Made by a program: the position numbers and the translations under genes
Shown: in pieces, positions 37,256-46,989 of the stretch
Numbering within the stretch: position 1 is the first letter of the stretch
How the letters are laid out: each line of letters starts with the position of its first letter
Source of the DNA: Acidobacteriaceae bacterium
Lineage (GTDB): Bacteria; Acidobacteriota; Terriglobia; Terriglobales; Acidobacteriaceae
Direction of reading: 5' to 3'
NCBI GenBank assembly: GCA_003170825.1
Contig: PMYL01000046.1
Coordinates: 1-60,865 of the forward strand
DNA: 60,865 nucleotides
Notes under the pieces: model-generated
Database searches by the model: none
Seen by the model: only the letters and a program-made list of their open reading frames with translations
What the model was told of the DNA's origin: nothing

Positions 37256-38311
37256 ATGACCGCGGACGACCAGGCTCCGTTGCACCACGAAATCATCCTT
37301 TATGCCACGCCGGATGGCAACGTCCGCGTCGAAGTGCTATTTGAGAGCGAGACTTTCTGGCTCAGCCAGAAAAAGATGGCGGAACTGTTCGGCGTCGGTG
37401 TGCAAACCATCAACCACCACCTTCAGGAAATCTATAAGTCCCATGAATTGATTGAGATGGCAACTATACGAAAATATCGTATAGTTCAAACCGAGGGCGC
37501 TCGGGAGGTTGCCCGCGAGGTGGACTTTTACAATTTGGACGCCATCATCGCCGTCGGCTACCGGGTTAACAGCCGGCAAGCGACGCAATTCCGAATCTGG
37601 GCCACTCAGGTTCTGCGCGAGTACCTCATCAAGGGCTTCGTCCTGGACGATGAACGCCTCAAACAGGGCAAGCGCTTCGGCAAGGATTACTTTGATGAGC
37701 TGCTGGAGCGGATTCGCTCCATCCGCGCCAGCGAACGGCGCTTTTATCTCAAGATCACGGACATCTACGAGCAGTGCAGCATCGACTACAACCAGAATGC
37801 CGAGATCACGCAGGTTTTCTTCAAGACGGTGCAGAACAAGCTGCACTGGGCGATCACCGGCAAAACCGCAGCCGAGTTGATTGCTGAGCGCGCCCAGGCC
37901 AGCCAGCCGAATATGGGGCTCAAGACGTGGAAAAGCGCCCCTCATGGCCGTATTCAAAAAGCAGACGTTGCCATTGCGAAGAATTATCTGGAAGAGGGTG
38001 AAATCAAGGCTCTTGAACGGATTGTCAGCATGTATCTGGACTATGCCGAGAATCAGGCTTCCCGGCAAATCCCCATGCGCATGGCCGATTGGATTGAAAA
38101 GCTGGATGCCTTCCTGAAGTTCAATGAGTACGATGTGCTTGCGAATGCAGGCCGGGTCTCGCACGAGGTGGCGAAAGAATTGGCGGAGAAGCAGTTCGAG
38201 GCCTTCAATGTCGTCCAGGACCGCAGTTTCGAGAGCGATTTTGAGCGTGCGTCGAAGAAGATCCTCGGACAGAAACGCAGCGCCACGAAAAAACAAATTG
38301 TTGACAAGTAG
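37256..38311 (+). CDS. RhuM family protein
   Basis: A 351-aa protein of the RhuM family. Family segments are visible: SETFWLSQKKMAELFGVGVQ, NHHLQEIYKSHEL, ATIRKYRIVQTEG, DFYNLDAIIAVGYRVNSRQA, TQFRIWATQVLREYLIKGF and ITQVFFKTVQNKLHWAITG. Members occur in pathogenicity and mobile regions, often near defence genes; the biochemical role is unknown. GAGGGA precedes the ATG at 37256. It lies 21 bp after the SPFH remnant and may share its promoter. A perfect 25-bp palindrome lies inside the coding sequence at 37462-37486. Confidence 0.82.
   Translation: MTADDQAPLHHEIILYATPDGNVRVEVLFESETFWLSQKKMAELFGVGVQTINHHLQEIYKSHELIEMATIRKYRIVQTEGAREVAREVDFYNLDAIIAVGYRVNSRQATQFRIWATQVLREYLIKGFVLDDERLKQGKRFGKDYFDELLERIRSIRASERRFYLKITDIYEQCSIDYNQNAEITQVFFKTVQNKLHWAITGKTAAELIAERAQASQPNMGLKTWKSAPHGRIQKADVAIAKNYLEEGEIKALERIVSMYLDYAENQASRQIPMRMADWIEKLDAFLKFNEYDVLANAGRVSHEVAKELAEKQFEAFNVVQDRSFESDFERASKKILGQKRSATKKQIVDK
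37462..37486 (+). promoter_or_regulatory. Perfect inverted repeat inside rhuM coding sequence
   Basis: Arms AACTATACGA and TCGTATAGTT pair perfectly around AAATA. The codons read ATIRKYRIVQ-like residues that are also conserved in the family, so protein constraint could explain part of it. It may be an autoregulatory site. Confidence 0.35.
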
Positions 38312-38375
38312 CGTCGTCTTCTTGCCCGCACTTAGCCGGGCGTGTTTGACTGGGGTCCGAAGGCGGACCTGACAC

Positions 38376-39863
38376 ATGGCTTACATCCTTGCACTGGACC
38401 AGGGGACGACGAGTTCCCGCGCGATTCTGTTCGATGAGGCGGGGGCGATTGTTGCGACTGCGCAGCATGAGTTTGAGCAGTTCTACCCGCGGGCGGGATG
38501 GGTGGAACACGATCCAACGGAAATTTTGACGAGCCAACTCGCCTGCGCGATTGAAGCGCTGGGGCGGGCGGGCGCGTATCCCAGGGACGTGGCGGCCATC
38601 GGCATTACCAACCAGCGCGAGACGGTGATTGTGTGGGAGCGGGCGACGGGGAAGGCGATTCATCCGGCCATCGTTTGGCAGGACCGCCGGACCGCTGCCA
38701 AGTGTGCGGAACTGGAGGAGAGTGGGGTTGGGGATGACGTTTCAAACCGTACAGGGTTGGTGCTGGACCCTTATTTCTCGGCGACCAAGATTGCGTGGAT
38801 TCTGGACAACGTCCCGGGCGCTCGGCCCAGGGCGGAGCGGGGCGAGCTGGCTTTTGGGACGGTGGACAGTTGGCTGATCTGGAATCTTACGAGCGGGAAA
38901 AAGCATGTTACGGACGTGACGAATGCCTCGCGGACGCTGCTCTACAACATTGTGAAGGGCGAGTGGGACGCCGAGCTGCTGCGCATTTTCGGCGTTCCTG
39001 AAAGCATGTTGCCGGAGGTGGTTTGGTCGAGCGAAAAGGTGGGCGAGGTGACCACGACGCTCGGCCTCGGCGGCGTGGCGATTGCGGGCATTGCGGGGGA
39101 TCAGCAGGCGGCGCTCTTTGGGCAGTTGTGCTGGGGCGCGGGCGAGGCCAAGAACACGTATGGGACGGGATGCTTTCTGCTGCAGAACATCGGCAGGGAG
39201 TTTGTGCGCTCGAAGCACAGGCTGATTACGACGGTGGCGGCGAGCGCACGGAAGCGCCTCGAGTATGCGCTGGAGGGGAGCATCTTCATCGGCGGGGCGG
39301 TGGTGCAGTGGCTGCGGGATAACCTGCGGCTGATTGGCGCGTCGGGTGAGGTGGAGGCGCTGGCCGGCAGCGTGCCGGATGCGGGCGGGGTGGTGTTTGT
39401 GCCGGCGTTTGTGGGGCTGGGCGCGCCGCACTGGGACCCGCACGCTTCCGGATTGCTGATCGGGCTGCGGCGCGACACCAAGCCGGGACACATTGCGCGG
39501 GCGGCACTCGAGAGCATCGCGTTCCAGGTGGCCGATGTGCTGGAGGCGGTGGAGAGCGAGACGGGAACGCCGCTGGGGGCGCTGCGGGTGGATGGCGGCG
39601 CGGCAGTGAACGATTTATTGATGCAGTTCCAGGCGGATGTGCTGGGCGTGCCGGTGGTACGGCCGCAGGTGACGGAGACGACGGCGCTGGGCGCGGCTTA
39701 TCTGGCAGGGCTGGCGACGGGATTCTGGGCGGGACCGGAGGAGTTGCGCGAGAGACGGCAGAATGACGTGCGCTTTGAACCGAGGATGGATGCGAATGAG
39801 CGGGCCGAGCGGCGCGGGCTGTGGTCGCGGGCCGTGGAGCGGTCCAAGGGCTGGAGCGAGTGA
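38376..39863 (+). CDS. glpK: Glycerol kinase
   Basis: A 495-aa FGGY-family kinase that makes glycerol-3-phosphate from glycerol and ATP. N-terminal phosphate motif [42 protein letters not shown], the [11 protein letters not shown] segment, and the C-terminal [19 protein letters not shown]. Length is normal. No glycerol facilitator or dehydrogenase gene is nearby. Its stop is one base from the stop of rpsA on the other strand. Confidence 0.97.
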   Translation: MAYILALDQGTTSSRAILFDEAGAIVATAQHEFEQFYPRAGWVEHDPTEILTSQLACAIEALGRAGAYPRDVAAIGITNQRETVIVWERATGKAIHPAIVWQDRRTAAKCAELEESGVGDDVSNRTGLVLDPYFSATKIAWILDNVPGARPRAERGELAFGTVDSWLIWNLTSGKKHVTDVTNASRTLLYNIVKGEWDAELLRIFGVPESMLPEVVWSSEKVGEVTTTLGLGGVAIAGIAGDQQAALFGQLCWGAGEAKNTYGTGCFLLQNIGREFVRSKHRLITTVAASARKRLEYALEGSIFIGGAVVQWLRDNLRLIGASGEVEALAGSVPDAGGVVFVPAFVGLGAPHWDPHASGLLIGLRRDTKPGHIARAALESIAFQVADVLEAVESETGTPLGALRVDGGAAVNDLLMQFQADVLGVPVVRPQVTETTALGAAYLAGLATGFWAGPEELRERRQNDVRFEPRMDANERAERRGLWSRAVERSKGWSE

Positions 39864-39864
39864 G

Positions 39865-41634
<1,770 letters not shown>

Positions 41635-41663
41635 GGCGGCTTACTGCTTCATTCTCCCATGAA

Positions 41664-42560
41664 TCAACGGCTGGCGTTTTGAGGCGAATTCCTGGTGTCG
41701 GCTATCTCCTTCCATCGGATACGCTCTGGGTGGTGTTTTTTCCCGAGCAGGACAATGTCGATTGGGCCGCCAATGCCGCTTGGAGCCGGAACAATATTCG
41801 CAGTGCGACTAGCCGCTTGGATAATATCGACAGTGGCCGCAACAGCTTGATCGAGCGGAGCCTCGGTGACCGGCTTGTCAACAAGAATGAAGTCTTTCGT
41901 AGGCTTGCTGAGGTAATCGCGGCCGAAACCGCCAAATACGTAGCGGTTGATGTAGTCTGTTTCGCCATATGACCATACGCCCCGTCTGCTTTGCGGCGAT
42001 ATCGTGAGGTGTGTAAATCGATCAACTCTAATCTCATGCGTTGCCACATCGATTCGGACAACAAAGTTCATAATCGTCGAGGTTTTAGATCTTAGGTCAT
42101 AGTTGGCGATCACCACGGAGAAAATTTCGCCCCCGGCAGATGAATCAAATACGCCGGGGTTTGAATTCTGGAGCCGTTGGCTCGCCGCAACGCATTCAGA
42201 CGCCAGGTCTTCGAGTGACAACTTGGAGAAGTCGGGGACCTTGCGTTCGAGATAGGCCTTGACGACCAAGGCAATATCAAGCATGCGTGGGGCGGACTCG
42301 AGATAGCGGCACATGTCTGCCTCTCGCGCGTCCGGCGCTTTGATAAAGGCTATGTTCCCTGTAACCGCGACCGCTGTGCGGTGTGGTCTTCTCACTTCTG
42401 TGATCTTGTACTGATCATCGCAGCGGGTGCCCAAGAGCGAGGTCCGGCTGTCCGCGGCAATCACGAGACCGCTTGCCGATGCGGCGATCACCACGAGCGT
42501 TCCGTTGGCCGGCGCCGGCGCCATGCAAGCCAACAGGATGATTGCGAGAAAGCGCGCCAT
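41664..42560 (-). CDS. Exported proteasome-like Ntn-hydrolase fold protein
   Basis: A 298-aa protein. A short signal peptide (MARFLAIILLACMAPAPANG) is followed by TLVVIAASASGLVIAADSRT. Aligned to proteasome beta subunits, Thr1 directly follows a Gly, Asp17 and Arg19 fall at the catalytic spacing (GLVIAADSR), and a Lys (Gln-Tyr-Lys) lies at 32, one off the canonical 33. A signal peptidase cut after ANG would unmask Thr1. A lipoprotein reading (LLAC, Cys12) is the alternative. The activity is an inference. The ATG at 42560 is chosen over the GTG at 42575. It lies 29 bp upstream of rpsA on the same strand and is AT-richer. Confidence 0.65.
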   Translation of the reverse strand: MARFLAIILLACMAPAPANGTLVVIAASASGLVIAADSRTSLLGTRCDDQYKITEVRRPHRTAVAVTGNIAFIKAPDAREADMCRYLESAPRMLDIALVVKAYLERKVPDFSKLSLEDLASECVAASQRLQNSNPGVFDSSAGGEIFSVVIANYDLRSKTSTIMNFVVRIDVATHEIRVDRFTHLTISPQSRRGVWSYGETDYINRYVFGGFGRDYLSKPTKDFILVDKPVTEAPLDQAVAATVDIIQAASRTANIVPAPSGIGGPIDIVLLGKKHHPERIRWKEIADTRNSPQNASR

Positions 42561-42612
42561 GCTACCAGTATCCACTAGGACGCGTCCGGCAACGTGCCGC
42601 GCAGTCTCTGGC

Positions 42613-44391
42613 CTATGGGAATTGGGTGACCTTGGGGGTGACGCGGGGGTGGATTGAGGTGGGGCCGCCGGTCGAGTCGATGACGTTGCCGATTTCGCCC
42701 TTATCGCCGAGGCAGATGGTGATCATGCTGTGGAAGCGGACGTTGGGGTTGACGGGGACTTCGATGGCGCGGGTGAGCACGACGTTGGGATGGCGGAAGA
42801 CCGAGTAGATGCCGAGGCCCCATGCTTCGTGGGTGGTGACGCGATCGGCCACTTTGTAGGATGCCCAGCCGTCGATGCGCACGCCCTTCGCGTCCAGTCC
42901 GCTGGTGTAGCTGGCCTGGTCAGGAGGGTCGTAGGGAATCTCGGATTGATAGAAGTAGGTTCGTCCGCCGTTGCCGTTCCAAAGGACCTGGAACTCCTGG
43001 TGATGCTCGACGAAGAGGCCGTAGACGGTGACATTGTTGCCGTTGACGACCAGGCCGTTGGCGCTGGTGTTCAGGTTCCAGCCGACGCCGGCGCCGTGAT
43101 CGGCGCGCCAGATCCAGGTGTGATCGACGATGGTGTCGTTGCTGTTGATGCGGAGGTTGACCACCGCGCGGCCCACGCCTGCGCCGCCCACGCGGAAGAA
43201 GACGTCGTGGAGAGAGATGGGGTTTTTGGCGTGGTTGGCTTTGCTTCCCTCAGGGCCCACTTCCAGCAGGACGGGCGAGCTGGCGGGGCCGGCATCGAAG
43301 AGCAGGCCGGCGAGGATAAGGCCGTCCACGTCGGCGGTGGTCATGGCCGCAGTGCCGTCGATGGGGCGCAGAGTGGCGAAACCAAGCCCCATGACCACGG
43401 TGTTGGGCCGGGTGACGCGGATGGGTTCAGTGACTTCATAGATACCGGGCGTGAAGAGGAGATTCTTGCCGCTGGCCAACTGGGCATTGATGGTTGCCGC
43501 AGTGTCAATGCCGGGGTGGGCGATGTAGAACCTGTCGATGGGGATGGATTTTCCCGGCGTGGACCCGCCGTGCCAGGTGATGCCCGCAGTGTTGGTGACG
43601 AGCGACGGGACGCGGACGCTGTAGTTGCCTTGGGCATCGACCTGGAGGAAGGGCTTTTCGCGGACGATGGGGGTGAGGGCGACTTTGGTATAGGGTGGAT
43701 TGGGCCATTCGCCTGGCGGGGAATTGGGGACGCCGACGAAGACCATGTTCCAGTTGGCGCCGGTCCAACTGCCCCACTCGCTGTTGCGGGAGATCCATTG
43801 CTGCTGGCTGCCAGACCCGACGTTGCCGTCCACGAGGGAGTCGGACATCCAGCCGCCGCTGGCCGAGCCGTTGTTCTGGTGGAGCACGATATTGCCGCGG
43901 ACGTGCATGCGGCGGAAGGGGACGGCCTGGGAAACGGCCCACTGCATGGTCCCGCCGGTTGGCGTAACGGAGAAGCCCTCGGCGGCGCGCCAGAAGGTGG
44001 TGGTGGCGTTGTTGTTCTTCCAGCTTGCGTCGGCGTGGACGTTGCCCGTGATGTGGACGCTGTCCGGCGAGGCTCCCAAACCCAGCACCTGGGTGTAGAA
44101 GCCTACCGGGACATCGATGCTGTAGTTGCCAGGCAGAAACAGGAGGGCGTTGCGCTCGGGGCCGAACTTATTTCCGTGCTGGACGGCGTAAACCTTGTCG
44201 ATCTGTTGCTGGATCTCGGCTGACGGCAAGGATGGGTCGAAGATGAGTACGTTGGGGCCGAAATCCGGCTTTGCGGCGGCCGCCAGCGCTGGGCCGGCGG
44301 AACACGCAAGCAGGCCCAGCAGCAGGGCGAAGCGAATGGCCGGTCTGCAATTGCTTACGCCGCGCCAGCCGCGATACATCGGCATTTTCAT
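42613..44391 (-). CDS. Secreted right-handed beta-helix protein (pectate lyase/GH55-like)
   Basis: A 592-aa protein with a signal peptide (RFALLLGLLACSAGPALAAA). The mature part is a long series of short beta-strand units with Asn/Gly turns (VHITGNVHADASWKNNNATT, GNVGSGSQQQWISRNSEWGS, TIVDHTWIWRADHGAGVGWN, NGLVVNGNNVTVYGLFVEHH), typical of parallel beta-helix proteins acting on polysaccharides; a FLPGNYSIDVPVG motif is common in such secreted enzymes. The first 240 residues of the longer frame are the reverse of trpC and are not real. Substrate unknown. It diverges from trpC. Confidence 0.75.
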   Translation of the reverse strand: MKMPMYRGWRGVSNCRPAIRFALLLGLLACSAGPALAAAAKPDFGPNVLIFDPSLPSAEIQQQIDKVYAVQHGNKFGPERNALLFLPGNYSIDVPVGFYTQVLGLGASPDSVHITGNVHADASWKNNNATTTFWRAAEGFSVTPTGGTMQWAVSQAVPFRRMHVRGNIVLHQNNGSASGGWMSDSLVDGNVGSGSQQQWISRNSEWGSWTGANWNMVFVGVPNSPPGEWPNPPYTKVALTPIVREKPFLQVDAQGNYSVRVPSLVTNTAGITWHGGSTPGKSIPIDRFYIAHPGIDTAATINAQLASGKNLLFTPGIYEVTEPIRVTRPNTVVMGLGFATLRPIDGTAAMTTADVDGLILAGLLFDAGPASSPVLLEVGPEGSKANHAKNPISLHDVFFRVGGAGVGRAVVNLRINSNDTIVDHTWIWRADHGAGVGWNLNTSANGLVVNGNNVTVYGLFVEHHQEFQVLWNGNGGRTYFYQSEIPYDPPDQASYTSGLDAKGVRIDGWASYKVADRVTTHEAWGLGIYSVFRHPNVVLTRAIEVPVNPNVRFHSMITICLGDKGEIGNVIDSTGGPTSIHPRVTPKVTQFP

Positions 44392-44610
44392 GTTCTGCCT
44401 TCCCGCTCCGAGCGAGTCCTGATCGTCCCCGCGAATTTGGCTGCTTCTCTTCGCCGCTTCCAGGTTCGCATGGTATCGATCGGAACGGAGATCGACAATC
44501 TCGCCGCTTCCCGGTGGTGGGTTAGATGATTTCCATAGATTAACCCGAGAATACGCCTTGTGGTGAGCGAAAGGCGTCAAAATCCATATCCCGTATACTC
44601 GACCCAGAGT
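44392..44610 (+). promoter_or_regulatory. Divergent promoter region of the aromatic operon
   Basis: TATACT at 44594-44599 ends 11 bp before the trpC ATG, and no Shine-Dalgarno lies between them, so the mRNA may be nearly leaderless. No convincing -35, leader peptide or T-box/attenuator hairpin is seen. Confidence 0.3.
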
Positions 44611-45438
44611 ATGTCTACCCGTCTTGAGACGATTCTGGCCACGACGCGGGCCACGGTGGCCGCGGCGAAGGCGCGTGTGCCGGCGGCCGAGCTGGAGCGG
44701 CGGGCGGCGGCGCACCAGCCGCGGGGCTGGGCTGCGGCTTTGCGGCGGCGGGCGGCGACGGGGCCGGCGGTCATTGCCGAGATCAAGAAGGCTTCGCCCT
44801 CGAAGGGGCTGATTCGCGGGGATTTCGACGTGGCGTGGCTGGCCGGGCGCTGCCAGGAGGGCGGCGCTGCGGCGCTTTCGGTGCTCACCGACGAGCCGTA
44901 TTTCCAGGGCAGCCTGCGCAACCTGGAGCTGGCTTCGGCGGCGGTGGCTCTGCCGTGCCTGCGCAAGGATTTTACGGTGGACGAGTACCAGATCGTGGAG
45001 GCGCGCGCCCACCGGGGAGACGCGATTCTGCTGATTGCCGCGGCGCTGAGGGACGACGAACTCAGGCGCTTTGCGCAGGCGGCCCGCGGACTTGAGTTGG
45101 ATGTGCTGGTCGAGGTGCATACGGGCGAGGAGCTTGACCGGGTGCTCAATGCGCTTGACGTGATGGGCGCGCAGTGCGGGAGCGGCGCCCTCGCGATCGG
45201 CGTGAACAACCGCGACTTGAAGACCTTTGAAGTCCGCCTGGAAACCTCGCTTGAACTGGTGGGGCGGATTCCGGCGGACGTGGTGCGGGTGGCTGAGAGC
45301 GGGATTTCGACTGCGGAGGACCTTGCGCGGTTGCGGGCGGCGGGGTTTGACGCATTCCTGATCGGCGAGAGCCTGATGCGGCAGGTGGACCCCGGCGTGG
45401 CGCTGGCGGGGCTGCTGGCGGGAGCGGCGACGCGATGA
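44611..45438 (+). CDS. trpC: Indole-3-glycerol phosphate synthase
   Basis: A 275-aa TIM-barrel enzyme, fourth step of tryptophan synthesis. Motifs: AVIAEIKKASPSKGLIRGDF, LRKDFTVDEYQIVEARAHRG, ALAIGVNNRDLKTFEV, RVAESGISTAEDL, FLIGESLM. The frame opens upstream at 44560 but MSTRLETILATT (44611) is the family start. First gene of the run; its TGA overlaps the trpF ATG by 4 bp. trpE, trpG and trpD are not in the window. Confidence 0.96.
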   Translation: MSTRLETILATTRATVAAAKARVPAAELERRAAAHQPRGWAAALRRRAATGPAVIAEIKKASPSKGLIRGDFDVAWLAGRCQEGGAAALSVLTDEPYFQGSLRNLELASAAVALPCLRKDFTVDEYQIVEARAHRGDAILLIAAALRDDELRRFAQAARGLELDVLVEVHTGEELDRVLNALDVMGAQCGSGALAIGVNNRDLKTFEVRLETSLELVGRIPADVVRVAESGISTAEDLARLRAAGFDAFLIGESLMRQVDPGVALAGLLAGAATR

Positions 45439-46211
45439 GCCTCATGCCCATTTGGATCAAGATTTGCGGCAACACCTCGTTGGAGGACGCGCTGCTGGCC
45501 GTGGAAGCCGGGGCCGACGCGGTGGGGTTTGTGTTTGCGCCCAGCCCGCGGCGGGTGACGGCGGCTGAAGTTGCAGCCATTGTGGCGCATCTGCCGGCAA
45601 CGGTGGAGAAGATCGGCGTCTTTGTGGATGCCGAGCTGGACGAGATCTACTCGACCGTGCGGGAGTGCGGACTGACCGGCGTGCAACTGCACTTTGACGC
45701 CGGGCCGGAGCTGCCGGCGAAGCTACGCGAGCGGCTGGGGCCGGAGCTGCGCATCTTGCGCGTCGTGCACTTGGCCGCTGCACAACCTTTGGATGCGAAC
45801 AGCTTTGTATCAGGGCACGACTTCAAAGCCTGCCCTGAGCGGAGCCGAACGGGTGCCGCAAGCATCGCAGAAACAACGGGGGCTTTAGCCCCTGAGGCAT
45901 GCTTGCGCGACCCTGACGTAGACGCAATCCTCGTCGATTCCCGCACAAGCACGGCCGCCGGCGGCACGGGCGTGACCTTCGACTGGCAACTCGCCCGCAA
46001 AACACTCTTCCAAAACGCGGAAGCGCGGAAGCTCATCGCTGCCGGCGGGCTGAATCCGGCCAACGTGGCTGAAGCCATCGCTACGCTGCGGCCGTGGGGT
46101 GTGGATGTGGTCTCAGGCGTAGAGGCTGCGCCGGGCAAGAAAGACCCCGAAAAGGTGCGGGCGTTTATCGCCCGGGCCAGGGCGGCGGAACGAACGCTCA
46201 CGGCAGGCTGA
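45435..46211 (+). CDS. trpF: Phosphoribosylanthranilate isomerase with an in-frame repeat insertion
   Basis: A 258-aa TIM barrel that converts N-(5-phosphoribosyl)anthranilate. Motifs: WIKICGNTSLEDAL, GADAVGFVFAPSPRRV, GLTGVQLHFD, DAILVDSRTSTAAGGTGVTF, IAAGGLNPANV, GVDVVSGVEAAPGKKD. Family members are usually ~200-215 aa. The extra ~30-40 residues (about 122-157, containing ACPERSR and TTGALAPEAC) encode repeat sequence: the Ser-Arg part reads a hairpin repeat also present at 59896-59920. The frame is not broken and barrel strands on both sides are intact, so the enzyme may still work. ATGA overlap with trpC. Confidence 0.9.
   Translation: MSLMPIWIKICGNTSLEDALLAVEAGADAVGFVFAPSPRRVTAAEVAAIVAHLPATVEKIGVFVDAELDEIYSTVRECGLTGVQLHFDAGPELPAKLRERLGPELRILRVVHLAAAQPLDANSFVSGHDFKACPERSRTGAASIAETTGALAPEACLRDPDVDAILVDSRTSTAAGGTGVTFDWQLARKTLFQNAEARKLIAAGGLNPANVAEAIATLRPWGVDVVSGVEAAPGKKDPEKVRAFIARARAAERTLTAG
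45808..45900 (+). repeat. In-frame repeat-derived insertion in trpF
   Basis: It contains the segment at 45825-45849 that matches 59896-59920 at 24 of 25 positions, and the hairpin GGGGCT-TT-AGCCCC at 45879-45892. Approximate boundaries; judged by where the trpF protein departs from the family. Confidence 0.6.
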
Positions 46212-46223
46212 ACGTACCAAGCG

Positions 46224-46265
46224 GTTTGTGTAAAGCCGGTTGTGCACAAAACAGTTTGTGTAAAG
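46224..46265 (+). repeat. Direct repeat GTTTGTGTAAAG x2
   Basis: Identical 12-mers at 46224-46235 and 46254-46265, 30 bp apart, between trpF and the toxin-antitoxin pair. They may be binding sites for the antitoxin or the scar of an insertion. Confidence 0.5.
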
Positions 46266-46299
46266 TTAACCGCCTTTTGCTTTACGCATTTCTTGATTA

Positions 46300-46319
46300 T
46301 GTAATGCAATTGAATTACA
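46300..46319 (+). promoter_or_regulatory. Near-perfect 20-bp palindrome upstream of the RelB-like antitoxin
   Basis: TGTAATGCAATTGAATTACA: TGTAAT and ATTACA are inverted arms around CAATTG; only one base pair of the 20-mer is unmatched. It lies 22 bp before the antitoxin ATG, where RelB/DinJ-type antitoxins autoregulate. Confidence 0.6.
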
Positions 46320-46341
46320 ATTATGCCACGGAGTTTTCCTC

Positions 46342-46641
46342 ATGGCTGCAAATGCATTGGTGCAAACACGGATCGATCCCGCAGTGAAAGAACGTGCGGC
46401 TGCTGTATTGGGCGAGATGGGGATCACGGTCTCGGATGCGGTGCGAATTCTGTTGACGCGAACGGCGAATGAGGGTGCGCTTCCGTTTGCGCTGGCCACG
46501 AATACCGCCGAACACGACGCCTGGTTCCGAGCTAAAGTGCAGGAGGCGTTGGACGACCCGCGCCCCGCCATTCCTCATGAGCAGGTTGAGGCGTACTTTG
46601 CTGAGCGACGCGCAGCCGCGTTGCAGAAGGTGCAAGGGTAA
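46342..46641 (+). CDS. RelB/DinJ-type antitoxin
   Basis: A 99-aa protein. The N-terminal ribbon-helix-helix (VQTRIDPAVKERAAAVLGEM, then GITVSDAVRILLTRTANEG) is the DNA-binding half; the C-terminal half (AEHDAWFRAKVQEALDDPRP) binds and blocks the toxin in this family. GGAG lies 8 nt before the ATG. The toxin gene starts 3 bp after the stop. The pair lies between trpF and trpB, so it is inserted in the aromatic operon. Confidence 0.88.
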   Translation: MAANALVQTRIDPAVKERAAAVLGEMGITVSDAVRILLTRTANEGALPFALATNTAEHDAWFRAKVQEALDDPRPAIPHEQVEAYFAERRAAALQKVQG

Positions 46642-46644
46642 CTC

Positions 46645-46935
46645 ATGCATCTGGAATGGTCGGTTTTTGCGCGAGCCGATCGCCAGGCGATCTTTGATTA
46701 TATTGAAGAGGATAATCCTCGGGCAGCGATTACTGTCGATGAGCGTATTCGTACACGCGTGGAAGATTTGGCGCAGTTCCCGGAGATGGGGCGTCCTGGC
46801 CGGATTGAAGGAACGCGGGAGTTGGTCGTTTCCGACACGCCGTATATTGCCGCCTACCGGATCGTCGGCGACACTGTGCGGATATTGCGGGTGCTGCACG
46901 GCGCCCAGCAATGGCCGGAGACTCTGCCAGATTGA
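46645..46935 (+). CDS. RelE/ParE-type toxin
   Basis: A 96-aa RelE/ParE-fold protein: MHLEWSVFARADRQAIFDYI, EDLAQFPEMGRPGRIEGTRE, LVVSDTPYIAAYRIVGDTVR, ILRVLHGAQQWPE. The sequence order (helical N-terminus, then beta sheet ending in VLRVLHGAQ) is the ParE/RelE superfamily pattern. Whether it cleaves mRNA (RelE) or inhibits gyrase (ParE) cannot be told; GRPGR and the RVLHGAQ end lean toward ParE-like. Overlapped with nothing; 3 bp after the antitoxin. Confidence 0.85.
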   Translation: MHLEWSVFARADRQAIFDYIEEDNPRAAITVDERIRTRVEDLAQFPEMGRPGRIEGTRELVVSDTPYIAAYRIVGDTVRILRVLHGAQQWPETLPD

Positions 46936-46989
46936 GGGTGAAGCTTGCAGGTGAAGAAGGCGGCGTAAGGCGGAATGGAGTGAGCAGGG

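Noticed and set aside
42730..44223. 497-codon plus-strand frame over the beta-helix gene
   Set aside because: Antisense shadow, Asp/Gly/Val/Ala-rich without family resemblance.
44392..45120. Upstream extension of the beta-helix protein frame
   Set aside because: It is antisense to trpC; the signal peptide at 44391 marks the real start.
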